Shown here: piece after piece, positions 1 through 7,084 of the stretch
Layout: every line of letters starts with the position of its first letter
How positions within the stretch are numbered: position 1 is the first letter of the stretch
Assembly (NCBI GenBank): GCA_900541045.1
Contig: UQID01000022.1
Coordinates: 1 to 42,984 of the forward strand
DNA length: 42,984 nt
Source: an uncultured Collinsella sp.
GTDB lineage: Bacteria; Actinomycetota; Coriobacteriia; Coriobacteriales; Coriobacteriaceae
Direction of reading: 5' to 3'
The notes under the pieces: model-generated
Seen by the model: only the letters and a program-made list of their open reading frames with translations
Databases searched by the model: none
What the model was told of the DNA's origin: nothing
Translations under genes and position numbers: made by a program

Positions 1-28
1 CGTTGCTTAATGAAGTTGGGTCATCGTC

Positions 29-154
29 TTAGCGACGGTGGCCTTTCTTTTTGGGCTTCGAGCCCTGCTTGAGTGCCTTGGAAAGGCCGACAAGGGCCGT
101 GAGGAGCGAGACCATAGCGGTCAGGAGCTTCACGAGCTCGGTGAAATCGGTCAT
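29..154 (-). CDS. Small 41-aa amphipathic peptide, unknown function
   Basis: A short ORF with a very strong ribosome binding site (GGGAGG, 8 nt before the ATG at 154). An in-frame ATG two codons upstream is too close to the Shine-Dalgarno sequence, so I chose the inner start. The peptide begins MTDFTELVKLL, continues with a leucine/alanine/valine-rich helix containing LLTA twice, and ends in a highly basic tail (KPKKKGHRR). The layout of one hydrophobic helix and a cationic end recalls small phage or type I toxin-like membrane peptides, but I recognise no family. It lies in the accessory region. A minus-strand terminator ends about 120 nt upstream, so it probably has its own promoter, which I could not define. 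Confidence 0.5.
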   Translation of the reverse strand: MTDFTELVKLLTAMVSLLTALVGLSKALKQGSKPKKKGHRR

Positions 155-271
155 GGGCATCACCTCCCATCAAATGGAGGGCTCTGCCCGGCACGAGGGC
201 TGCCGACAGCAAGGACGATTCTATCAGAGCGGCTGACTCCCGCCCGATATTACCATCCCACCGCGCCTGTG

Positions 272-302
272 CAAAAAAGAGGGCCGCCAAACAGCGACCC
301 TC
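272..302 (-). terminator. Intrinsic terminator, minus strand
   Basis: Read on the minus strand, GAGGGTCGC and GCGGCCCTC form a 9-bp stem (one G:T pair) around a 6-nt loop, followed by six T residues. No minus-strand gene is evident immediately upstream, so it may end an unrecognised short transcript or antisense RNA. Confidence 0.6.
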
Positions 303-396
303 CAGCGAAAGTGCACGTTATTTAGGACAGTCATATTCTTTGAAAATAATGGCTGTTGTAGAATTACATATAAGAGTCACCCGGAAGGAGCGATCG

Positions 397-842
397 ATGA
401 AAAGCAAACGATTTATCCTGAATGCACTTCTGGTAGTAGCAATATTGACGCTCTTGGTCTTCTCCTACTCATACATGAATCAGCCAAGATTTGGATATGC
501 TTTATACGCTGTTTTTCCGGCGAAACAACTTACAACACTTACAACACTATAGGCTTCATTGACGCAATCTTTTTCTATGTAGTCGGCCCCGTATCAAGCG
601 AACTGATCGCTTTTGTTGTCAGCTACAACCTGAATCAACGAAGCCAAACTCACTCAGCGACTTCGGCCAAACAAGGAATCAATCTCTTCGCAATAATGAT
701 AATTCTGCAAATTGCGACCGTGTTGATTATCGCCCTGACCGCAACAAACGTTTTGAAGTATGAGTTCGGATTCATCGTGAGCTGTCTCATGGCAATTGCC
801 GCGGGTATAGCGGTTTCGTATACGACACCGGCAAAGAAGTAG
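397..842 (+). pseudogene. Frameshifted polytopic membrane protein
   Basis: The ATG at 397 follows GGAAGGAG with 6 nt spacing. The first frame encodes MKSKRFILNALLV and one membrane helix, then stops at 552. The protein clearly continues in another frame to the TAG at 840-842, with three more hydrophobic segments (around GFIDAIFFYVVG, IMIILQIATVLIIAL and FIVSCLMAIAAGIAV). Adding one T to the T5 run at 512-516 joins both frames into a protein of about 148 aa with four membrane segments. A duplicated 9-base unit (TACAACACT) lies just after the run. Family not recognised. It could be a true pseudogene, a contingency locus or a sequencing error. Confidence 0.6.
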
Positions 843-935
843 CTCAACTAACAGGGCCTATTTGGAATCCGAATCATCCATGGAGCCGTCGATGCCGGTT
901 TTGGTGTCGTCATCCGTATTGGAATCGTCATCCTT

Positions 936-972
936 GGGGCTTACAGGACACACATTTTGTCCTATAAGCCCC
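936..972. repeat. Inverted repeat, 14-bp arms
   Basis: GGGGCTTACAGGAC (936-949) pairs with GTCCTATAAGCCCC (959-972), with one mismatch and a 9-nt loop. There is no T run after it on either strand, so it is not an obvious intrinsic terminator. Confidence 0.6.
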
Positions 973-1261
973 GATCAATTCATACTCCTCATCCTCGCCG
1001 AATTGCGAGTATGGCAGAATCGGCACTGGATGGCAGCGCGCTAGGCCGTGTCCGCGGAGTTACCCCCCCCGTTTTTATCGTAACAGTGATTCTAGGGACG
1101 CTTCAAAAAGTCAACCGAGGGTTTTGTCCCGTCAAGACGCCGAACGAGAATTACGTACCGCCAAGAGCCTCAAAACACGCCCCTCGCGGAACAGAATCCT
1201 CACTCGATTTCCATGCGGAGTAAAAACGTCAATCAATCATCCTCCGCAACGTCTATCCACC

Positions 1262-1294
1262 AAAAAGGCCGCCCCACGTGGAGCGGCCTTTGCT
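1262..1294 (-). terminator. Intrinsic terminator of the gene at 1325-1744
   Basis: AAAGGCCGC and GCGGCCTTT form a GC-rich stem that includes the self-complementary CCACGTGG. On the minus strand the stem runs into a T tract. It lies about 30 nt after the stop of the minus-strand gene at 1325. Confidence 0.75.
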
Positions 1295-1324
1295 CGCAGC
1301 TTTTTACTGATAGTTACTCAAAAA

Positions 1325-1744
1325 TTATTCCAACACATCCACAGAAGAGCAGCGAATCGTATTTTTCTTTCGGGAATCGAGAAAATAGCCTACCTTGACT
1401 TTAGACCCAACGCTCACGGGGCTATCGCTTACATAGCGCGTATGTTCTGAATCAACCAGAATGGTCAGACGATCAGACCCGTCGTTATATGGATCTTCGC
1501 TTTCGACCGACATGGTAAAATCGCCAGAGCTGTCAACGTTCAACACCAATCCGCTCACGAACCACAAATGTGAATAGTCACCTCCGCTATCTTTTTGGCA
1601 ACGCTCCACTTTTAGAAATAGCGCAGAGAATGCGAACACGGCAACTGATATAGCGATGAAAACCTTAACGCCACTCCCCTTGCCATGAAATACAAATTTA
1701 TTCGCCAAAGAAAAATACCCCTGCCTTATCCGTGTAATTAGCAT
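1325..1744 (-). CDS. Hypothetical membrane-anchored protein, 139 aa
   Basis: One uncleaved membrane helix is visible at about residues 26-46 (VKVFIAISVAVFAFSALFLKV region), followed by a soluble domain of about 90 residues rich in S, D and V. The domain begins with a cysteine (VERCQKD), has a second near the end (IRCSSVDV), and could be a small beta-rich extracytoplasmic fold. No family is recognised. The Shine-Dalgarno sequence before the ATG at 1744 is poor, so the start is uncertain. A strong terminator follows the stop, which supports a real single-gene transcript. Confidence 0.6.
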   Translation of the reverse strand: MLITRIRQGYFSLANKFVFHGKGSGVKVFIAISVAVFAFSALFLKVERCQKDSGGDYSHLWFVSGLVLNVDSSGDFTMSVESEDPYNDGSDRLTILVDSEHTRYVSDSPVSVGSKVKVGYFLDSRKKNTIRCSSVDVLE

Positions 1745-1839
1745 AGTACTACGTTAACGTGCTCATGGCTGTGGGTTGGTTTAACCTACAGCCATGCTAA
1801 AGTTGCCAAAAGGGGCACAAAGGCCAATACGTTTGCGCC

Positions 1840-2100
1840 ATGCCGGCACAGCGACCTGGCATCGTATGCACCGGCGGGATCATCGCTGGCCTGCAAGGAG
1901 GGCATATCAACGCGCTCATGGTCGCCGGAGGCCTCGTGATGCAGCACGCGCCGGGCGGCGACTGGAAGCGCGTCGATTGGGACGTGCTTGCCGCCTGGCT
2001 CGACAGATACGGTTACAAGGTCGCTGATTGCGAGACGGAGACCCTTCCGACCGCCGACGCGGCGAGTGGGAACGCGAGGGTAAAAACGCATCGTCGCTGA
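1840..2100 (+). pseudogene. Probable gene fragment, about 86 aa, GC-rich
   Basis: This frame has G or C at most third codon positions, as coding genes here do. It reads like folded protein: GIVCTGGIIAGLQGG, then GDWKRVDWDVLAAWLDRYGYKV, then a polar tail. The ATG at 1840 has no convincing ribosome binding site and the frame is open slightly upstream, so this looks like the 3' end of a larger gene whose front is gone. Family not recognised. The opposite strand is also open (1786-2091), but its codon pattern is less gene-like. Confidence 0.35.
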
Positions 2101-2208
2101 ACCAGTGAGTCAGTATTCTTTAGTTGGATGATGGATATTGAAATTGATTAGCGAGATAATGTGCATATCTCATAATGTATGCGTTGCACCATGAGAGAGG
2201 GGTCTGTC

Positions 2209-2322
2209 ATGAGCTGGAAACCGAGAAAATGCGTTATCGCCGGTCTCGTGACAACCGGTCCTGACGGCGGCTTGTTTGCAACCGCAATGACATCGTACCG
2301 ACTTTTCACTTGCATGTTCTGA
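2209..2322 (+). CDS. Possible small protein, 37 aa
   Basis: An ATG at 2209 follows a purine-rich ribosome binding site (GAGAGGGG, 6 nt away). The ORF encodes MSWKPRKCVIAGLVTTGP and ends at TGA 2320-2322, 12 nt before the start of the next small membrane gene. The basic start and hydrophobic middle do not identify a family. Translation is plausible from the binding site alone, and the two small ORFs could be co-transcribed. Confidence 0.35.
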   Translation: MSWKPRKCVIAGLVTTGPDGGLFATAMTSYRLFTCMF

Positions 2323-2334
2323 AAGGCAGTTGCC

Positions 2335-2574
2335 ATGCTGTCGCAAAATCAATCAAGATACTTGGTCACAATCGGCTTTGCCCTGCTTGCATTACTCTTT
2401 GCTAGCGACCTTTTGCTGAAACCGCCCAAGGAACTCGTTTTGCTTGCCATAGACTGCATTTCCGCCCTTTACTTTACGGCAACCCTATTCGTCGGACTAA
2501 AGGAGAGGAAAAAAGGCGCAGTCGCTGCATCTGCCGTAGGCGTGATCATAGCCATTGCCTCATTCTTTATCTGA
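2335..2574 (+). CDS. Small membrane protein, 79 aa
   Basis: The ATG at 2335 follows GAAAGGCAG. The protein has three hydrophobic stretches (about residues 9-26, 34-53 and 60-79: YLVTIGFALLALLFASDLL, LVLLAIDCISALYFTATLF, AAS to the end) separated by short basic loops (KPPKE, KERKKG). It should be an integral membrane protein with three helices. No family is recognised. It sits among degraded accessory genes but is itself intact. Confidence 0.55.
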   Translation: MLSQNQSRYLVTIGFALLALLFASDLLLKPPKELVLLAIDCISALYFTATLFVGLKERKKGAVAASAVGVIIAIASFFI

Positions 2575-2586
2575 CACATTGGTGAT

Positions 2587-2922
2587 CTAGGGGCGATATC
2601 GTAGGAATACGACCGGGAGATCCGGGGCCAGATTGCCCGGGTCGCCCGGTCGGCTCGCGCGACGGCGCGGCAGTTCCACAGAAAGATCTCCGGACTTCAC
2701 GCCGTTTCTGATCGCATTGTAGACAGCCATCTCGTCTTCGCAGTCGGCGAGCACGCGGTGTGCGTCGTCGTTTTGGGTGTCCAGTAAATCTCGAAGGTCC
2801 TCCATGCACCAGCGTCCGAGATCTGGCCATGCGCGTTGCGCGAGCTGATAAGTGTCGATTGCGATGTTGTAGTTAAAGTCCAGGCCAAAGCCGTCCCAGG
2901 CAGAACGGTATTGTTTCCTTGA
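2587..2922 (-). pseudogene. 5'-truncated DnaQ-type 3'-5' exonuclease
   Basis: The minus-strand frame, open from 2922 to the TAG at 2587-2589, has no start codon at its head and reads AWDGFGLDFNYNIAIDTYQLA, then MEDLRDLLDTQNDDAHRVLADCEDEMAVY. The H-x3-LADCE pattern matches the Exo III motif (H-x4-D) of DnaQ/RNase T-like exonucleases, and the earlier asparagine/aspartate segment suits Exo II. The Exo I motif (DxE) is missing, because the frame starts after it. The fragment cannot be a complete enzyme. A long hairpin (2946-2981) lies where the missing part should be. The basic, proline-rich C-terminus may be read through from fused DNA. Confidence 0.6.
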
Positions 2923-2945
2923 TTATCAACTTCATCCGGACACTT

Positions 2946-2981
2946 CCCGCATTCATCCGTGTGTGTACGGATGAATGCGGG
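2946..2981. repeat. Perfect 15-bp inverted repeat
   Basis: CCCGCATTCATCCGT (2946-2960) is followed by a 6-base GTGTGT loop and its exact reverse complement (2967-2981). No T tract follows. It sits at the broken end of the exonuclease remnant. Confidence 0.75.
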
Positions 2982-2990
2982 GTTCGATAC

Positions 2991-3019
2991 CCTGGCGGCC
3001 TGATCGGCAGACCGCCAGG
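2991..3019 (-). terminator. Hairpin after the ABC operon, possible terminator
   Basis: CCTGGCGG (2991-2998) pairs with CCGCCAGG (3012-3019), a few bases past the stop of the minus-strand gene at 3025. It lacks a T run, so termination is only inferred from position. Confidence 0.4.
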
Positions 3020-3024
3020 AATTC

Positions 3025-3453
3025 TCACTCCTCGATAAAAGCCGGCACTCGGTTAGTCCTGCGCATCTTGAAATCGCCAGTCTCGTGGGAGACGTAGAGA
3101 ATGCCGTCCATCCCGTCTCGTGATGCATACGACAGGTGAACTGAACCGCAATCCGATCCATCATTGTCGAGAAGATCAAACGAATTCGGATCGCTCGTTG
3201 CGGCCAAACGACCACTCATACAAGAGCCATCGTCATTACAGATTTGCCATTCCATATCTTCGCCTGCAAGAATCGCCATAGACGGCTTGGTCGCGCCATC
3301 GTTGACATACATCCCGTCTATGCCAAACCCATTTTCAGCGCCATTGATGAACGACTGCTCGGACCTATACCTCGCAAATGATGCACATAGCACCATTGCA
3401 AGACAAAGTACAAAGCCAACAATCGCTATCTTTGCATAGCTCTTGCCTATCAT
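3025..3453 (-). CDS. Membrane-anchored extracytoplasmic protein, 142 aa
   Basis: The ATG at 3453 lies one base after the stop of the ABC transporter gene and 8 nt from GGGAGG, so I prefer it to a GTG at 3462 that overlaps the ribosome binding site. Residues 6-26 (YAKIAIVGFVLCLAMVLCASF) form a signal anchor. The rest is a polar domain with a CNDDGSCMSG segment and regular D/G-rich turns, probably outside the membrane. The near-overlap with the transporter gene implies translational coupling and a shared role, for example as an accessory or immunity-type subunit, but nothing in the sequence names a substrate. No family is recognised. Confidence 0.65.
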   Translation of the reverse strand: MIGKSYAKIAIVGFVLCLAMVLCASFARYRSEQSFINGAENGFGIDGMYVNDGATKPSMAILAGEDMEWQICNDDGSCMSGRLAATSDPNSFDLLDNDGSDCGSVHLSYASRDGMDGILYVSHETGDFKMRRTNRVPAFIEE

Positions 3454-3454
3454 G

Positions 3455-5269
3455 TCATTCACCTCCCTCGTATGTATCGAGGTATTCCTGCTTGAGCGTC
3501 TGCGAGGACGACTTGATCTTTTCCACGAGCGTGCCGGCTTCGATGAAGTAGAACGAGTTGGTGAGGTCTGCCAGGTCGTCGAGTAGATGGCTTGAAATGA
3601 GCACGCTGCGTCCCCGCGCCACCTCGCTGCGCATCGCGTCGCAGGAGGTTTTCCGTTTTCCCGGATCGAGGCCGTTCAGCGGTTCATCGAGGATAAGGTA
3701 CGGGCAACCGGTCGATATCGCCATGGCAAGCTTTACCTGCTGCTTCATTCCTGTCGAGAGTTTACGGGTCGGCTTGTCGAGATATGAGGAGATTCCGAGG
3801 GAGCTGCAGAGCGAGTCGATGTCGGCGGCCGATTTCCACGCCTCCCTAACGAAAGAGAGGTGCTCGCGGGCCGATAGCGTGGGGTAGAGATCCACGCCGC
3901 CCGAAGAGCTCAGGTAGACGAGTTCTGCGAATTCGGCTGATCGACGTTGGTAGATTCCGTCTGCCAACAGGCTTCCCGAGCGGATGCGGGTGGGAAATTG
4001 GCCCGACAGCGCTTCAAGAAGGGTGGTTTTCCCCGAGCCGTTGGGAGCGACGAGCCCCGCCGCCGTTCCCGGGCCCAAGGAAAGCGATCCGATCGAAAGT
4101 ATCGTCGTGCTCCCGTATCCCACGCTCACGTCCAGGAGCTCAAGCCCATGGTGCTTTTTAGCGGGTCCAGCCTGTTTGGGCGAACGCGTCACAACGGCGC
4201 CGACCGCGAAAAGGACCGCGACGTATACCAGGGCCACGGCAAGCATCGATGCGCCGCCCGAACCGGAGCCAATGAATTCTGTCGGGAAGCATCCTACGTA
4301 ACCCGTTGCCTCGATAGGCGAGAACACGGCCAGCGGCAGGAGCTCGAGCGCGGCATTATGCCCCAGTGCCGAATCGGACAATAACGGGAATGCCGGGGCC
4401 GCGACAAGCAACGCGGAGGTAAGGGGGCCCGCGAAGACGCGCCTCGTTGCGGTCGATAGGACGACGGAACAAACGGATATCAAGGTTCCACCCGCGAGCA
4501 GCGCGAGAAGTATGGTCGTGAAGACGTTTCCCGCGGTCGTGGTAGTGAGCGCGCCGTTATGGAAGAAGGCGATCGGGTACCCGATCTGCCCGAAGCCGTT
4601 TAGGGCCAAGGCGTAAATACTCCCGGGCGCAAGGCCGGCGAGGAGCATCGCGGTCCCCGCGCCAATTATCGAAAACACGGTTTGGATAAGGCGCCGGAAT
4701 TTGGGCACGGGCGCCTTTGCCGCCAGGGTCCCGGGCCTTGTGGCGCCGAGCACGAGTATCGACGAGAGAAGGAAGGGGATGAAGGGAAGGAAGGACGGCG
4801 CCTGGGCAATGGCGTAGGGCAGGAAGGAGAGGAACGGCAGGTCGTTTGCGGAGGCCGGGATATCCGCGATGCCGGAGCTGCTCAGAGCGCGGCAATATGC
4901 GAGCTCTGCGTCATTGGTCTCCTGGTCCCCCACGATGGACCCGGATTGGAAGCCCTCGTCCATGAGCGCGTAGTAGCTCTCGGCAGAGTCGAGAAAGGCG
5001 GCGTCGGTTTGAGCGGCGAGGGCGGCGTTCGCGTATCTTGCAAGCTCAGCGTCATCTTGCTGCTCTGGCGATAGGTCTGTGCCGCTGGCCTGGGGCGCGC
5101 GCGTATTGAATGCGTCGACAAAGCCCTGCATGCCCTGCTTCATAAAGAAGGGGCCGTAGATGGGTGAATTGAACGCAATGGGGACGGAAAAGGCTGCAGC
5201 AAGAACGAGCGTGGAAATCCATACGGCCTTGTCTCTTAGGATTAGTTTGAGAAGAAGTCGACAGTACAT
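3455..5269 (-). CDS. ABC transporter, permease fused to ATPase, 604 aa
   Basis: The N-terminal ~370 residues are a permease: a first helix near residues 13-33, a large extracytoplasmic loop, then about six further helices, as in ABC-2 type exporters. The C-terminal ~230 residues are an ATPase with Walker A (APNGSGKTTL), signature (LSTGMKQQ, a variant of LSGGQ) and Walker B (YLILDEPLNGLDP), then the H-loop (ISSHLLDDL). ABC-2 permease and ATPase are usually separate genes; here they are fused with the permease first. It is co-transcribed with the small anchored protein at 3025-3453. The likely role is export of a peptide, lipid or drug, or self-protection; the substrate is unknown. Confidence 0.85.
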   Translation of the reverse strand: MYCRLLLKLILRDKAVWISTLVLAAAFSVPIAFNSPIYGPFFMKQGMQGFVDAFNTRAPQASGTDLSPEQQDDAELARYANAALAAQTDAAFLDSAESYYALMDEGFQSGSIVGDQETNDAELAYCRALSSSGIADIPASANDLPFLSFLPYAIAQAPSFLPFIPFLLSSILVLGATRPGTLAAKAPVPKFRRLIQTVFSIIGAGTAMLLAGLAPGSIYALALNGFGQIGYPIAFFHNGALTTTTAGNVFTTILLALLAGGTLISVCSVVLSTATRRVFAGPLTSALLVAAPAFPLLSDSALGHNAALELLPLAVFSPIEATGYVGCFPTEFIGSGSGGASMLAVALVYVAVLFAVGAVVTRSPKQAGPAKKHHGLELLDVSVGYGSTTILSIGSLSLGPGTAAGLVAPNGSGKTTLLEALSGQFPTRIRSGSLLADGIYQRRSAEFAELVYLSSSGGVDLYPTLSAREHLSFVREAWKSAADIDSLCSSLGISSYLDKPTRKLSTGMKQQVKLAMAISTGCPYLILDEPLNGLDPGKRKTSCDAMRSEVARGRSVLISSHLLDDLADLTNSFYFIEAGTLVEKIKSSSQTLKQEYLDTYEGGE

Positions 5270-5746
5270 TTGGAAGCACCTACGTTCCTCAAAGAATTGT
5301 TAGATTAAAAGTAACAGACCGGATGAAGATGCGTAAGATGGGGGCGAGGCGAATGGCTGATCGGTATCGATACGCGGGTTCAACGGTATTATATTGACCA
5401 CATAGATTATTAACTTGCTTGACTTGTAAACCTAGTCGTCCTGTCATCATATTCAACTTCGAAAAATGGGGAATGAGGGCATCCCGATGCATCGAGTATT
5501 ACTGGAACCCCGGCGATACGCTGAATGATTTGTGACGAATAGTCATGTCCATCAAGAATACGTCGATTGCTATCCGACAAACGGGTCTAGAATTGCATTC
5601 ACCGGCATTTCGGGGCAGATTGATACACATGTACGAAAGGGAACCTATGTGGTGCGTTGGGTTGGAGCTGCTGCAGGCCCGATATGGATTGCGGTCTTGC
5701 GCCCCGATGTCCAAATAGGTTTCTCTCTCTAGACGGGAAGTTGCTC
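5270..5746. other. Non-coding or unresolved stretch
   Basis: No convincing gene. The minus strand has a TATAAT at 5388-5393, about 120 nt before the ABC gene, without a clear -35. Short plus-strand frames (from 5532 and 5547) are open over 5530-5735 but have no good ribosome binding site and stop just before the next gene, so I leave them uncalled. Confidence 0.4.
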
Positions 5747-6112
5747 ATGGACGCCATATATGATGGAGATGACTGGGTCGATCATTATACTTGGCGCCTG
5801 GTCGGCTCGGATGACAATGGGAATGTGGTGTTTGATGGACTATGTCCAAAGCATCTCCATCCTTTTGTCTCGTCGTTAATTGAGAGTTCCGCTCGTGTTG
5901 CCCCCTACAGCTCGGCGTCGCTTCATGATACGGACGTTTTGAAGACCATAAAGGAATCAATTGACGAGGGCACGATGAGTAGCTTGCTGTTTTCTCGCCT
6001 TGTGGGGCTAGATGAGATTGGCTCGAAACGACTGCTTGCGGGCGAAAAGGTGGAACTCACTTATCGGTCGATGATTTCAATCCTGCGGCTAGCCGATGTT
6101 CTTCGCAAATAA
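5747..6112 (+). CDS. Hypothetical protein with possible C-terminal HTH, 121 aa
   Basis: The chosen ATG (5747) gives MDAIYDGDDWVDHYTW. The frame is open to 5657 upstream and a TTG two codons earlier is possible, so the start is uncertain. The first half looks like a small beta domain (YTWRLVGSDDNGNVVFDG). The last ~45 residues (SSLLFSRLVGLDEIGSKRLL, then a helix ISILRLADVL) resemble the helix-turn-helix and closing helix of XRE-type domains by eye. It could be an antitoxin or small regulator, but this is inference from shape. Its 3' end overlaps the end of a degraded minus-strand gene by 24 nt. Confidence 0.5.
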   Translation: MDAIYDGDDWVDHYTWRLVGSDDNGNVVFDGLCPKHLHPFVSSLIESSARVAPYSSASLHDTDVLKTIKESIDEGTMSSLLFSRLVGLDEIGSKRLLAGEKVELTYRSMISILRLADVLRK

Positions 6113-6280
6113 ATGAGGCTTCCATGGCCATGTGGCAGCTTGTCTCACCGATGGGTGGGAGCCGAGTACTTTTCGGACGATTTGCTTGGCCTCGGCGTAG
6201 TCTTGGACGGGATCTGCCGGATCATCGAAATCCTCGACGAGATATTTCAAAGCGGCACCTTCTTAAACGGCGAACGTGAC
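6089..6280 (-). pseudogene. Degraded small gene with lost start and in-frame TAA
   Basis: A GGGAGG ribosome binding site is followed, at ideal 6-nt spacing, by GTC ACG TTC GCC GTT TAA (6280 down to 6263). The frame then continues as EGAALKYLVEDFDDPADP, QDYAEAKQIVRKVLG and on to a TAG at 6089-6091. It looks like a real ~62-residue protein whose GTG start became GTC and which gained a stop at codon 6. The stretch after the stop could still be translated from a TTG at 6250, which has its own AAGAAGGTG about 5 nt away (53 aa). Family not recognised. Confidence 0.45.
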
Positions 6281-6306
6281 AGCGGTCCTCCCTGAATTCT
6301 ATAAAA

Positions 6307-6516
6307 TCACGGCCTGACTTGGGCGGCGAATTGGCGGAGCTCGTCATCGTCCATATCGTCGAAGTGCGGCAACTACGCCAGCGCGGCCCTCTGCTCCATC
6401 AGGCACCTACCGCTCGGAGACCTGCGAATCGTCTGCAAGATGTCCTCGGGGGCGAGGGCTGGGAAATCCATGCCCTCGGGAGCGGCCAAAGAGATGGGTT
6501 CACCTGCCCCTCCCAT
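6307..6516 (-). pseudogene. Small gene with in-frame amber stop
   Basis: The ATG at 6516 is preceded by TGAGGT at about 9 nt. It reads MGGAGEPISLAAPEGMDF, PALAPEDILQTIRRSPSGR, CLMEQRAALA, then TAG (6375-6373), then in the same frame LPHFDDMDDDELRQFAAQVRP and TGA (6309-6307). Both sides of the TAG read like one continuous protein, and a CAG-to-TAG change would explain it. Intact it would be about 69 aa and acidic. It may form a unit with the next degraded minus-strand gene. Family not recognised; small regulators or antitoxins would fit the size, without direct evidence. Confidence 0.5.
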
Positions 6517-6623
6517 GTGTTGGGACCTCATTCAGGGCATCGGCTGCATCCGGCCTTTCGCATTCGCCGCCCGGCCCTCCGGTCCCGCCCGGCCGACGGG
6601 TTTCCCGTCTATGGCAAGACGAT

Positions 6624-6643
6624 TGCACTTATATATAAGTGCA
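6624..6643. promoter_or_regulatory. Perfect 20-bp AT-rich palindrome
   Basis: TGCACTTATA followed directly by its reverse complement TATAAGTGCA. A second short inverted repeat (TTCCC, 5 bases, GGGAA) follows at 6644-6658. It lies about 110 bases upstream of the degraded gene at 6307-6516, which suits an operator or a recombination-protein site. No function is shown directly. Confidence 0.5.
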
Positions 6644-6701
6644 TTCCCGGATTGGGAATATGTTTCGGCATACGCCGCCACAGGTCTACATCCGCAGCGC
6701 A

Positions 6702-6741
6702 CTACACCGCTACACGGCTACACGCCTACGGGGCTACACGC
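6702..6741. repeat. Tandem 8-bp repeat, five units
   Basis: CTACAC recurs at exact 8-base spacing at 6702, 6710, 6718 and 6734, with a diverged unit CTACGG at 6726. An isolated CTACAT lies at 6686. Such an array could be a binding array for an element-encoded protein, or a neutral microsatellite. Confidence 0.6.
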
Positions 6742-6942
6742 CGCCGCCCAACCGAACGGCGGGAGGGCCGCCCATGGGCGCCCTCGGGCCATGCTCCCAT
6801 TTTTGAGAGAGGTGCCGTCGGGGCCTCCCGAAAGCCGTCTGCATCTGCAGGCCTTTATTCGAAATCGGGCGGCGCGGCTGAAAATCCCCGGCCTGAACCG
6901 CGAGGCCTCACCTGCATTCCCGCTGACTCTTTGCGTAAACAT

Positions 6943-6985
6943 AAAAAGAAGGGCACGGGCGTCCGCGTTCGCGGAAACCCGTGCC
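6943..6985 (-). terminator. Intrinsic terminator of the integrase gene
   Basis: On the minus strand GGCACGGG, TT, TCCGCG, AA, CGCGGA, CG, CCCGTGCC form a long hairpin followed by CTTCTTTTT. It lies about 100 nt after the integrase stop. Confidence 0.85.
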
Positions 6986-7084
6986 AAGATTTGCGCCACC
7001 GAGATGACCGGGTAGAATATATCTAACGCGATTCCACATTCCCGTACTTGCACTACGGATTTGGGAAAGCGCATGTCTCGGCCT

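Larger units (their letters stand above)
843..1324. other. Gene-poor stretch with a decayed acidic C-terminus
   Basis: No intact gene is visible. On the minus strand an ORF ending with TAG at 858-860 encodes a very acidic tail (PKDDDSNTDDDTKTG, then DGSMDDSDSK). Its frame opens only after an in-frame TGA, so it looks like the C-terminal remnant of a lost protein. A hairpin (936-972) lies across its upstream part. A run of eight C residues occurs at 1063-1070. The right end carries the terminator at 1262-1294. Confidence 0.4.
6517..7084. other. Non-coding stretch downstream of the integrase
   Basis: Long open frames here (for example 6319-7026 plus and 6718-7074 minus) are rich in R, P, A and G with no gene-like start, and I regard them as GC artefacts. 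What is visible is structural: a 20-bp palindrome, an 8-bp tandem array, and the integrase terminator, each listed separately. Confidence 0.5.

Noticed and set aside
5499..5732. Short ORFs before the gene at 5747
   Set aside because: Frames on both strands are open for 60-70 codons, but none has a good ribosome binding site or protein-like pattern that clearly wins over the others.
6307..6516. Pyrrolysine-type or suppressed amber codon
   Set aside because: No suppressor tRNA or pyl gene is visible, the neighbouring gene is also broken, and simple decay explains both.
6319..7026. 235-aa plus-strand ORF
   Set aside because: Arginine/proline/glycine-rich, crosses the integrase terminator, the palindrome and the tandem array, and has no ribosome binding site.
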